A stretch of 64,000 nt of DNA from Solidesulfovibrio magneticus RS-1 (GTDB lineage: Bacteria; Desulfobacterota; Desulfovibrionia; Desulfovibrionales; Desulfovibrionaceae): positions 4,364,001-4,428,000 of the forward strand of contig NC_012796.1 in NCBI RefSeq assembly GCF_000010665.1, given 5' to 3'. The notes beneath the pieces were generated by a model, which saw nothing but the letters and a program-made list of their open reading frames with translations, was not told the DNA's origin and ran no database searches. Positions within the stretch are counted from its first letter, which is position 1; each line of letters starts with the position of its first letter. This document shows positions 7,934 to 14,992 of this stretch, piece by piece. The translations under genes were made by a program, and so were the position numbers.

Positions 7934-8003
7934 CGGCGCGACCCTGGAAAAACACGACCGTACTTTTCAAGAAAAACCAATGGTTTTGGTCTGTTGCCCA
8001 CGA
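7931..8003 (+). repeat. Stop-codon-linked repeat, copy 1
   Basis: This stretch begins with the TAG of the cNMP-domain gene. Over about 75 nt it aligns with 17462-17535, sharing AACACGA-[C/G]-CGTA-[C/T]-TTTT, then ACC-nn-TGGTTTT and GCCC. It contains an AAAACC/GGTTTT dyad. The two copies follow unrelated genes. The rest of 7934-8103 shows no gene. Confidence 0.6.
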
Positions 8004-8103
8004 AACGCCAAAGCGGATCTTCGCGGGCGCGGCAGGAGCTGCCTGTCGCCTGCCCGGCCGGCCGGCGCGGCCGATCCCGACCGGCCTCGCGCCATTTCCT
8101 CGA

Positions 8104-9234
8104 TCAAACGCACTTCGAGGCTTTCTTCGACTTCTTGCCGCCCGCAAACGGCGCGTCGGCCAGCATGTCCGCCACCGATACCAGACGGCCGGCGGCGTGG
8201 TCGCCGGCGGGCGCTTGGGGCGCGTCCGGGGAGGCCGGTTCTTGGATCGCGGCAGCGGCGGCGGACGACGGGGCCACCGGCTCGCTGTACGCCTGGGCGG
8301 CGGCGGTCGGATTTTCGCCTTCGGCCGGCGCATCGACGGCCGAGGCCTTTTCGGACAGGGCCACATCCGCCTGGGCGGCGGGCCGCGTATCGGCCTTGGC
8401 TGGCGCAGCATCGCCCCTGACCATTTCCACCAAGTCCGCATCCGCTGGGACGGTCGGCCGCTTTCCGCCTCCGGCCGGCGCTGCGACGGCCAAGCCCCCT
8501 TCGGCCATGTCCGCATCGACCTGGGCGGCGGCGGACCGCTTCTGGGCCTCGGCCTCTTTGGCGATGTCCGCGCGGGCCCTGGCCACGAGTCGGGCCAGGG
8601 CCGCCGAAACGTCTTCGTCGTCGCCGGCCTCGGTTTCGCCGGCCGTACCGACGCCAGCCGCCGGGGCCGGCGCTTGGGCCGCTTCGGCCGCCTGGGGCGA
8701 AGGCGTCTCATCGGCGGCAGCGTCGGCAGCCGACGCTCCTTCCGGCTCCCCGGCCGGTTCCCCGGCCACGCTTTCGGCCTCCGGCGCTACCGTGGCAACG
8801 GCCTTGGCGGCCTTTTTCACCTTGCCGCCCCCGGCCAGGATCTCCAGCGTGTGCTGGGCCGCGGCCAAAAGCGCCGGCACGAACTTCGCCTTGCCCGGAT
8901 AGGCCATGGCCCCGAGAAAGGCCCGCACCGCCTCGAAATCGGCGCACACATGGGCGTATTCCTGGCGGCCGGCGATGTCCTCGGTTTCGGGGTAGGTGAC
9001 GATGTAGTAGCAGAAAAACCGGCCGGCCTGGGTGCGGATGACGGCGAAAAGCTCCACCCGCCCGCCTGACGGCGGCATGAGGCCGTCGGGCAGCACGTCG
9101 CGGCGATAATACGCCAACAGCGTTCCCGTGACGGCCACGGCCGACCCGTTGCGGGCCAGCCGGTATTTTTTCTGCTTTCCGACGAGCTTGTCGCCGATAT
9201 CCTTGTCGTTTTTGGGACGAAAAAAAGGCAGCAT
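8104..9234 (-). CDS. Hypothetical protein with Ala/Pro/Glu-rich tail
   Basis: The start MLPFFRPKND at 9234 has GGAGG upstream. Residues 1-150 look folded, with alternating hydrophobic strands such as FFCYYIVTYPE, and resemble no family I can name. From about residue 160 to 350 the sequence is an Ala/Pro/Glu/Asp-rich, probably disordered linker with Lys-Ala motifs. The end is KKSKKASKC, a basic Cys-containing tail. There is no signal peptide or membrane helix, so it is probably cytoplasmic. The folded N-domain may be the functional part. No operon partner is seen. Confidence 0.6.
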   Translation of the reverse strand: MLPFFRPKNDKDIGDKLVGKQKKYRLARNGSAVAVTGTLLAYYRRDVLPDGLMPPSGGRVELFAVIRTQAGRFFCYYIVTYPETEDIAGRQEYAHVCADFEAVRAFLGAMAYPGKAKFVPALLAAAQHTLEILAGGGKVKKAAKAVATVAPEAESVAGEPAGEPEGASAADAAADETPSPQAAEAAQAPAPAAGVGTAGETEAGDDEDVSAALARLVARARADIAKEAEAQKRSAAAQVDADMAEGGLAVAAPAGGGKRPTVPADADLVEMVRGDAAPAKADTRPAAQADVALSEKASAVDAPAEGENPTAAAQAYSEPVAPSSAAAAAIQEPASPDAPQAPAGDHAAGRLVSVADMLADAPFAGGKKSKKASKCV

Positions 9235-9453
9235 GGGACCAGGCCTCCGCAGGCGACGACATGCCCCGGCGTCGTCGCCGAAGCTGGCCGCATATAGCGC
9301 CAAGCCTTGTCCGGGTCAAAGGGTCGCGGGCCATGTCGGGGATGGTTTTTCTGCTTGCCGGGGCCGGGAAAAACGTGCATGGTAGAGGCGACGGGAAACA
9401 CCACCCCACTCTGGGCGCGCCGACTCCGGCGACGCCCTTTTTTATGGCCTGAC

Positions 9454-9473
9454 TTTGTGAAAATTATCACAAA
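9454..9473. promoter_or_regulatory. Rex/Crp-type palindrome upstream of the TauE gene
   Basis: TTTGTGA-AAATTA-TCACAAA is a perfect 7-bp dyad with a 6-bp spacer. TTGTGA-N6-TCACAA fits both the Rex (NADH-redox) consensus and the Crp TGTGA-N6-TCACA consensus. It lies about 100 nt before a plausible promoter and 361 nt before the TauE/SafE gene. A further TTGTGAAAA half-site occurs at 9519-9527. Which regulator binds is an inference. Confidence 0.6.
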
Positions 9474-9549
9474 GTTTCCTCTCCGGCCAGCCCCCTGCAT
9501 CGCCCTTTTCGCTCTTCATTGTGAAAAACAGTATAATAGCAGGAGTTTC

Positions 9550-9580
9550 TTGACATGACGAGGCTGTAATGGTCTATGCT
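9550..9580 (+). promoter_or_regulatory. Candidate sigma-70 promoter
   Basis: TTGACA (9550-9555) is a perfect -35 hexamer. The best -10 is TATGCT at 9575 (19-bp spacer) or TCTATG at 9573 (17 bp). It would give a leader of about 250 nt before the TauE gene. Confidence 0.45.
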
Positions 9581-9645
9581 GCGACAAAAGTCCCACGGCC
9601 CGGCAACGGGCCGGCAAGGCTTGGCCCAATGCTGATGCGGCCTTG

Positions 9646-9693
9646 CCGCGACACGTCGGATGCAGCCCTCCTGAACCGCATTGCGTGTCGCGG
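9646..9693 (+). promoter_or_regulatory. Leader hairpin before the TauE gene
   Basis: CCGCGACACG (9646-9655) pairs perfectly with CGTGTCGCGG (9684-9693) across a 28-nt loop. It lies in the long untranslated leader and could affect expression or stability. I do not recognise it as a known riboswitch. The remainder of 9304-9833 shows no gene. Confidence 0.5.
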
Positions 9694-9833
9694 CGAAGCC
9701 GTCAGCGTCCCGGCCAGCGGTGCGGCGGCAGGCTTCGCGTCTCCCCGCCAGCGGCAACAAGGCTTATGCGGCCACCTGGCCGCCGTATTTCACCCCGCGA
9801 CGCAGTTCGCCGCCAACGACAAGGAGGCCCGAC

Positions 9834-10988
9834 GTGAAAAACTGGAAATGGACCCTGCCTGTGGGGCTTATGGCCATCGTGGCCATCGCCCTGTGGTTCG
9901 AGCCGGCTTTTGCCGACAAACTCTCCGACGCCATCGCCAAGGCTCCCCAGGGAACCGAACCCGGCCAGATCGATCCGTCCAAGCCGGCCGGCTTCCTCGG
10001 CATTCCCGGCTCCCCGGTGGTCAACCCCATCCTGGCCTTCTGTTGGGCCGTGTGGGTCGGCTGGATCTTCTCCACCGTGGGCGCGTTCGGCGGCGTCATG
10101 GCCGGCGTGGGCCACATGAGCGTCTTCGGCTTCGGCACCTATGCCGGCAGCTTCAAGAAGACCGCGCCGGACCTCGGCAAGATCGTCACCGACTCCATCA
10201 AGGCCTCCAACCAGTTCCTGGTCGGTCTCTCCGCCGCCATCAGCTCGTTTAACTACCTCAAGATGAAACGTCTGGTCGTGCCCCTGGCCGTCACCCTGGG
10301 CCTGGGTTCGCTGCTCGGCGCCTGGCTGGCCCAGGAACTCTCGGCCGGCAAGCTCGATTTCAAGTCCTACCAGGGCTACTTTGGCCTCTTTGTCCTGCTG
10401 CTGGGCGGCTGGCTCCTCTACGAAACCACCCCGGCCGGCCAGGCCAAGAAGCAGACCGCCAAAAAGGCCGCCAAGGCCTTTGAGGACGCAGCCAAAAAGC
10501 AGGCCTCGGGCGAATCCGTCGATCCCACCAAGATCGGCCTGCACATCAACCATTTCTCCATCTCCAAGTGCGCCTTTACCTTCTACGGCGTGCCCTTCCA
10601 GTTCAATCCGCTGATCCCGTTCCTGGGCGGCATCGTCATCTCGGCCGTGGCCGCCTTCCTCGGCGTCGGCGGCGGCTTCCTGCTGGTGCCCTTCCTCACC
10701 AGCGTCACCCAGCTGCCCATGTACCTGGCCGCCGGCACCTCGGCCCTGGCCGTTCTGGTCAGCATGGTCACGAGCATCATCACCCTGCTCATGAAGGGCA
10801 CCCCCATCGAGTGGCACTTCATCGGCCTGGAAATGCTCGGCATCGCCGTGGGTTCCTTCGTCGGCCCCATGACCTCCAAGTACTTCTCCGATGTCTGGCT
10901 CAAGCGCCTGTTCATCGTGCTGTCCCTCTACGTCGGCATCGGCTACCTGCTGGCCGGCTTCTTCAACTACAAGATTCCCGGCGTGTAG
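9834..10988 (+). CDS. TauE/SafE-family sulfite/organosulfonate exporter-like permease
   Basis: The 384-residue membrane protein starts at GTG 9834, seven nt after AAGGAGG. It has about eight hydrophobic segments in two halves, each with the glycine-rich motif of the DUF81/TauE family (GAFGGVMAGVG and AFLGVGGGFLLVPFL). A Lys/Ala-rich hydrophilic loop of about 45 residues separates the halves. Family members export sulfite, sulfoacetate or related anions; in a sulfate reducer this could handle sulfur anions. It heads a long co-directional cluster, but a strong terminator-like hairpin follows it. A Rex/Crp-like palindrome lies upstream. Confidence 0.85.
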   Translation: MKNWKWTLPVGLMAIVAIALWFEPAFADKLSDAIAKAPQGTEPGQIDPSKPAGFLGIPGSPVVNPILAFCWAVWVGWIFSTVGAFGGVMAGVGHMSVFGFGTYAGSFKKTAPDLGKIVTDSIKASNQFLVGLSAAISSFNYLKMKRLVVPLAVTLGLGSLLGAWLAQELSAGKLDFKSYQGYFGLFVLLLGGWLLYETTPAGQAKKQTAKKAAKAFEDAAKKQASGESVDPTKIGLHINHFSISKCAFTFYGVPFQFNPLIPFLGGIVISAVAAFLGVGGGFLLVPFLTSVTQLPMYLAAGTSALAVLVSMVTSIITLLMKGTPIEWHFIGLEMLGIAVGSFVGPMTSKYFSDVWLKRLFIVLSLYVGIGYLLAGFFNYKIPGV

Positions 10989-11013
10989 AAATCTCTCGGA
11001 CTCCCTGGACACG

Positions 11014-11050
11014 GCTCCCCGTCCCGGCTACCTGGGGCGGGGAGCTTTTT
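11014..11050 (+). terminator. Intrinsic terminator/attenuator after the TauE gene
   Basis: GCTCCCCG (11014-11021) pairs with CGGGGAGC (11038-11045), followed by TTTTT. The next ATG is only 6 nt later, and the right arm GGGGAG is the only plausible ribosome-binding site for it, so the hairpin may also gate translation. Confidence 0.75.
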
Positions 11051-11055
11051 GGCCT

Positions 11056-11571
11056 ATGAACGACTTTTTATTGCACGCCTTTCTCGGCCTCGACGCCGTC
11101 TTGATCGCCCCGTTTCGGCTGGTGGACGACGCCAGGGCCGGCTTTGCCTGCGGCATCCTGGCCACGGCTCTGGGCGCAGCCCTTCTGGGCCGGGCCTGCG
11201 CCGCCGCCGTGGACCGGGTCCAGCGGGTCAAGAGAACCCGCCAGGAAGCCGAAATCAAACGCCACCAGGACACCTCCTTCTCGGCTCTGGCCGTCAAGGA
11301 TCGCGAAACCTACCTGGCCGCCAACCATCTGGCCCAGGAGGCCTACGGCAACGCCATGGCCCTGGCCGCCGGCCGGGCCGCCGCGCTCATTTGGCCGGCG
11401 CTCATGGTCCTGGCCTGGTCCACCTGGCGCTTTTCCGGCGTCCCCCTGCCCCTGGTGGGCGAGGCCGCCGGACCGGCCGTCTTTTTCATCCCCGCCTATC
11501 TCGTATTCCAGTGGGGCCTTGGCCGGGCGCGCCGCATCTGGGCCGCCCGCCGTGACCGGGCCGGGTCGTAA
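11056..11571 (+). CDS. Small membrane protein with central coiled coil
   Basis: The 171-residue protein has a hydrophobic segment near residues 30-52, a charged helical stretch (RVKRTRQEAEIKRHQD, about 55-95) and two further hydrophobic segments (about 105-130 and 135-155). The arrangement of one helix, a coiled coil and two helices faintly resembles EMC3/DUF106-type proteins, but I cannot confirm this. It sits between the TauE gene and the PhnD-like lipoprotein gene, so it may belong to the same transport or sensing unit. Function is unknown. Confidence 0.65.
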   Translation: MNDFLLHAFLGLDAVLIAPFRLVDDARAGFACGILATALGAALLGRACAAAVDRVQRVKRTRQEAEIKRHQDTSFSALAVKDRETYLAANHLAQEAYGNAMALAAGRAAALIWPALMVLAWSTWRFSGVPLPLVGEAAGPAVFFIPAYLVFQWGLGRARRIWAARRDRAGS

Positions 11572-11629
11572 CGACCCGCTTTCCTCCCGGCCCGAACTGA
11601 CGTATCCTCCCCGCCCGGGAGGGAAATGG

Positions 11630-12565
11630 ATGCGGCGACGCGACGTTTTGCTGGCGGGACTTTGCCTGCCGTTTCTCGCCGCCTGCGGCCGGGACGAGGA
11701 CGCCGTGCGCGTGGATCTTTCCCGCCGTGAGGAACCCGTGTTGCGCCAGCTCCCCCGGGCCGTCACCTACGCCTACCTCCCGCAGTACGCCCACACCGTC
11801 TCCTACGAACGCCACCGCCTGCTCCTCGACTACATCGGCCGGGCCACCGGCATCCCCCTGCGCCAGGTCTTCCCCGACACCTTCGAGGAACATGTGCGCA
11901 TGGTCGAGCGCGGCGAAATCGATATTTCTTTCTCCAACCCCTTCGCCTACATCCGCATGGCGGCCAGCGGCGCACGGGCCTTTGCCCGCATCATCGAACC
12001 CTCGGGCAAACCCGACTTCAAAAGCCAGATCATCTGCCGCCGCGACAACAAGGAACTCAAGACCCTGGCCGACTGCCGGGGCAAGCGCTGGATGGCCGTG
12101 GACCCGTCCTCGGCCGGCGGCTACATCTACGCCCTGGGGGAATTTTTCGACAACGGCATCCGCCGCTCGGATTTCGCCGAGATCACTTTTGCCCCGGGGC
12201 CGGGCGGCAAACAGGAAAAAGTCGTGCTGGCCGTGTTCGCCGGGGCCTGCGACATCGGCTCGGTGCGCGACGGCACCCTGGAGATCCTGCGCGGCCGCAT
12301 CGATCTGGGCCAGATCCGCGTCCTGGCCGAAAGCAAATCCTATCCCGGCTGGGTCTACTGCGCCCGGGCCGGCTTTTCGCCCGAGATCATCGAGAAAATC
12401 GCCCGGGCCATGTTCGCCCTGCGCTACGACCGCCCCGACGACGCCGCCATCCTGTCCGCCGCCGGCATGCGCGGCATCATTCCCGCCGTGGACGCCGACT
12501 ACGAATCCGTACGCCGGCTGGCTGAAAAACTCGGCCTCGACGCCCTGCCCGGAGGCGAGGAATGA
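11630..12565 (+). CDS. PhnD-like phosphate/phosphonate-type substrate-binding lipoprotein
   Basis: The 311-residue protein starts at ATG 11630. It has a signal of the form MRRRDVLLAG...LAAC with the lipobox cysteine at residue 19. The mature part matches the PhnD/periplasmic oxyanion-binding superfamily (TrmA-like YLPQYAHTVSYERHRLLLDYI, then ERGEIDISFSNPFAYI, then VDPSSAGGYIY). No ABC permease or ATPase is adjacent. Its stop overlaps the start of a sensor histidine kinase by 4 nt. This suggests that the binding protein feeds ligand information to the kinase rather than to a transporter. Ligand identity (phosphite, phosphonate, sulfite or other) is unknown. Confidence 0.8.
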   Translation: MRRRDVLLAGLCLPFLAACGRDEDAVRVDLSRREEPVLRQLPRAVTYAYLPQYAHTVSYERHRLLLDYIGRATGIPLRQVFPDTFEEHVRMVERGEIDISFSNPFAYIRMAASGARAFARIIEPSGKPDFKSQIICRRDNKELKTLADCRGKRWMAVDPSSAGGYIYALGEFFDNGIRRSDFAEITFAPGPGGKQEKVVLAVFAGACDIGSVRDGTLEILRGRIDLGQIRVLAESKSYPGWVYCARAGFSPEIIEKIARAMFALRYDRPDDAAILSAAGMRGIIPAVDADYESVRRLAEKLGLDALPGGEE

Positions 12566-14613
12566 TCCCGCGCCTTTCGGCCCTCAGCTTTCGCACGAAA
12601 ATCAACTGCGGCATCGTGCTCATCGTCGGGCTCATCGCCATTCCCCTGGCCTACCTCACCTGGCGGGCCGCCGCCGAATCCCTGCAAACCGAAACCCGCA
12701 AGCGCGGGTTGGTCCTGTCGGAAAACCTGGCCATGCGGGTCTCCGACGCCATGCTCTCCATGGACCTTTTGCGCATGAAGAACATGGTCGACGAGCTCAA
12801 AAAGGTCGACGACATCAGCTACGCCTTCATCCTCGACCGCCAGGGCAGCGTCCTGGTCCACACCTTCAGCGGCGGTTTTCCCGTGGAACTGGCCGAGGTC
12901 AACGCCCCGGACGGCCCCAAGCCCCACATCCGGCTCCTGGACACCGGCCGGGAACTGATCGACGACTTCGCCGCCCCCGTGACCATCGTCGGCACGCCCT
13001 TCGGCACGGCCCGCATCGGGCTGTCGCGCACCAAGGCCGAGGCCGCCGCCGACCGGCTGGCGCTCATGATCGTTTTTTATTCCGCCGCCGCCATGGTGGC
13101 CGCCCTGGCTCCGTCCACGCTGTTCGCCCGGCGCGTCACCGAGCGCATCAACCGTCTCAAGCGCCACGCCGAGGAGGTGGTCAAGGGCAACCTCGACCAC
13201 CGGGCCGGCCCGGTGACCGCCAAAGCCTGTTCCGACACCCTGTCCTGCGACAACACCCGCTGCCCGGCCCACGGCGACCGGGCCAGCCGCTGCTGGCTCA
13301 CCGCCTCCCCGGATCAGCGCGGCGAGGGTCCGGAGTCCTGCCGGGACTGCCCGGTCTACCGCGAACAAAAAGGCGACGAGATCCAGGACCTGGCCGAGAC
13401 CTTCGACGTCATGGCCGTGTCGCTCAAATCCCACCTCGACGAACTGCGCCGGGCCGAGCGCGTGCTGTCGCGCCAGGAGCGGCTGCTGCGCACCATCCTC
13501 GACGCCACCCCGGACCTTGTCTGCCTGGTCGACGAGAACGCCCGCTACCTGGCCGTCAACCGGGCTTTCGCCAATTTCCTGGGCCTGACCAGCGAAGAAA
13601 TCGTCGGCGCCAGCGACCGCGACGTCTTCCCCGAGGACGAGGGCCAGGCCATGCACGAGGAAAACAGCCGCGTGCTGGCCGCCGGCCGCCCCAGTGACCG
13701 CGAGGTGCGCTTGCGCCGGGGCGGCTCGCCGGTCTGGTTCCACGTCGTGCGCGTGCCCGTGGTCGACGCCTCGGGCCGGGTCATCGGGCTTTTGCGCACC
13801 GCCCGCGACGTCACCCAGCTCAAGCAGTTCCAGGAACAGCTCATCCAGTCCCAGAAGATGGAATCCCTGGGCAAACTGGCAGGCGGCGTGGCCCACGAAA
13901 TAAACACCCCCCTGGGCGTCATCCTGGGCTACTCCCAGCTCCTGCAGGAAGACGTGCCCGGCGGCAGCCAGATCCAGGCCGATTTGCAAACCATCGAGAA
14001 GCAGGCCAAGGTCTGCCGCAAGATCGTGGCCGACTTGCTCGGGTTTTCGCGCCAGGCCGAAAGCGCCAAGATCGAAATGTGCTTCAACAATTCGCTCATG
14101 GAAGCCATTACGCTGGTGCGCCACGCCCTGTCCCTGGAAAAGGTCGTCATCGCCACCGACCTCGACGAACGCATGCCCATCATCTACGGCGACCCCGAAA
14201 AGCTCAAACAGGTCTGGATCAACCTGCTTTCCAACGCCAGCGACGCCCTGGAGGGCCGGGGCGGCACCTTGCTCGTGCGTTCGCGCCTTTTCGCCCACGA
14301 GCAAAAAGTCACGGCCTGGTTCGCCGACGACGGCCCGGGCATCAGTCCCGACAACCTCGGGCGCGTCTTCGACCCCTTTTTCACCACCAAGCCCGTGGGC
14401 CAGGGCACGGGCCTGGGGCTTTCCGTGTCTTTCGGCATCATCAAGGACCACGGCGGTTCCATCCGGGTCGAAACCCCGGCACCGGAAGGCTTTTTCGACG
14501 CCCTCGACGACCCGGGCCATGATCGACCCGGCACGGTCTTCGTCATCGACCTGCCCCTTGACCACGAGGAAACCATCGGCGGCGGGCATCCCGCCAACGC
14601 TACGGAGGCATAA
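12562..14613 (+). CDS. Membrane sensor histidine kinase with Cys-rich (two-CW-like) insert and PAS domain
   Basis: The 683-residue protein has TM1 (about 16-36), a periplasmic sensor domain, TM2 (about 167-190) and a HAMP-like segment. A cysteine-rich insert follows (about 220-275: CSDTLSC, CPAHG, RCW, then SCRDCPVY). Next come a PAS domain (about 310-420), HisKA with the phospho-acceptor motif GVAHEINTPLGV, and HATPase (DDGPGI, GTGLGLS). The Cys insert resembles the two-CW motif found in other deltaproteobacterial signalling proteins and may bind metal or sense redox. ATGA overlap with the PhnD-like gene implies coupling. The next gene is its probable receiver partner. Confidence 0.88.
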   Translation: MIPRLSALSFRTKINCGIVLIVGLIAIPLAYLTWRAAAESLQTETRKRGLVLSENLAMRVSDAMLSMDLLRMKNMVDELKKVDDISYAFILDRQGSVLVHTFSGGFPVELAEVNAPDGPKPHIRLLDTGRELIDDFAAPVTIVGTPFGTARIGLSRTKAEAAADRLALMIVFYSAAAMVAALAPSTLFARRVTERINRLKRHAEEVVKGNLDHRAGPVTAKACSDTLSCDNTRCPAHGDRASRCWLTASPDQRGEGPESCRDCPVYREQKGDEIQDLAETFDVMAVSLKSHLDELRRAERVLSRQERLLRTILDATPDLVCLVDENARYLAVNRAFANFLGLTSEEIVGASDRDVFPEDEGQAMHEENSRVLAAGRPSDREVRLRRGGSPVWFHVVRVPVVDASGRVIGLLRTARDVTQLKQFQEQLIQSQKMESLGKLAGGVAHEINTPLGVILGYSQLLQEDVPGGSQIQADLQTIEKQAKVCRKIVADLLGFSRQAESAKIEMCFNNSLMEAITLVRHALSLEKVVIATDLDERMPIIYGDPEKLKQVWINLLSNASDALEGRGGTLLVRSRLFAHEQKVTAWFADDGPGISPDNLGRVFDPFFTTKPVGQGTGLGLSVSFGIIKDHGGSIRVETPAPEGFFDALDDPGHDRPGTVFVIDLPLDHEETIGGGHPANATEA

Positions 14614-14618
14614 CGTCC

Positions 14619-14981
14619 ATGGCCGAAATCATCGTTCTCGACGACGTCATCGACGCCGGCGTCGTCATCAAACGCATCCTGGAGCGCAAGGGCCACCGGG
14701 TGGCCGTTTTTACCGAGGAAGAAGAAGCTCTGGCCCATGTGGCCAAGAAACATCCCGACCTGGCCATCCTCGACATGAAGCTCAAAAAACTCAGCGGCGT
14801 GGAAGTGCTGGAGGAAATCCGCAAGCGCTCCCCGGAAACCCGCGTCATCATGCTGACCGGCTACCCGACCCTGGAGACCGCCCGGGAGTCCGTGCGCCTG
14901 GGGGCTTGCGAATACTGCGTCAAGCCCATCGACAAGGATGAGCTGGAGCGCAAGGTGGCCGAGGCCCTGGCCGCCGGCTAG
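14619..14981 (+). CDS. Single-domain response regulator receiver
   Basis: The 120-residue CheY-like receiver has acidic D8/D9, phospho-acceptor D52 (AILDMKLKK), T80 and K102 (CVKPID). There is no output domain. It starts 6 nt after the kinase stop and is followed 12 nt later by the PEP-synthase-like gene, so it most likely relays the kinase signal, perhaps onto the next gene's product by protein contact. Confidence 0.88.
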   Translation: MAEIIVLDDVIDAGVVIKRILERKGHRVAVFTEEEEALAHVAKKHPDLAILDMKLKKLSGVEVLEEIRKRSPETRVIMLTGYPTLETARESVRLGACEYCVKPIDKDELERKVAEALAAG

Positions 14982-14992
14982 ACGGAGAAACC

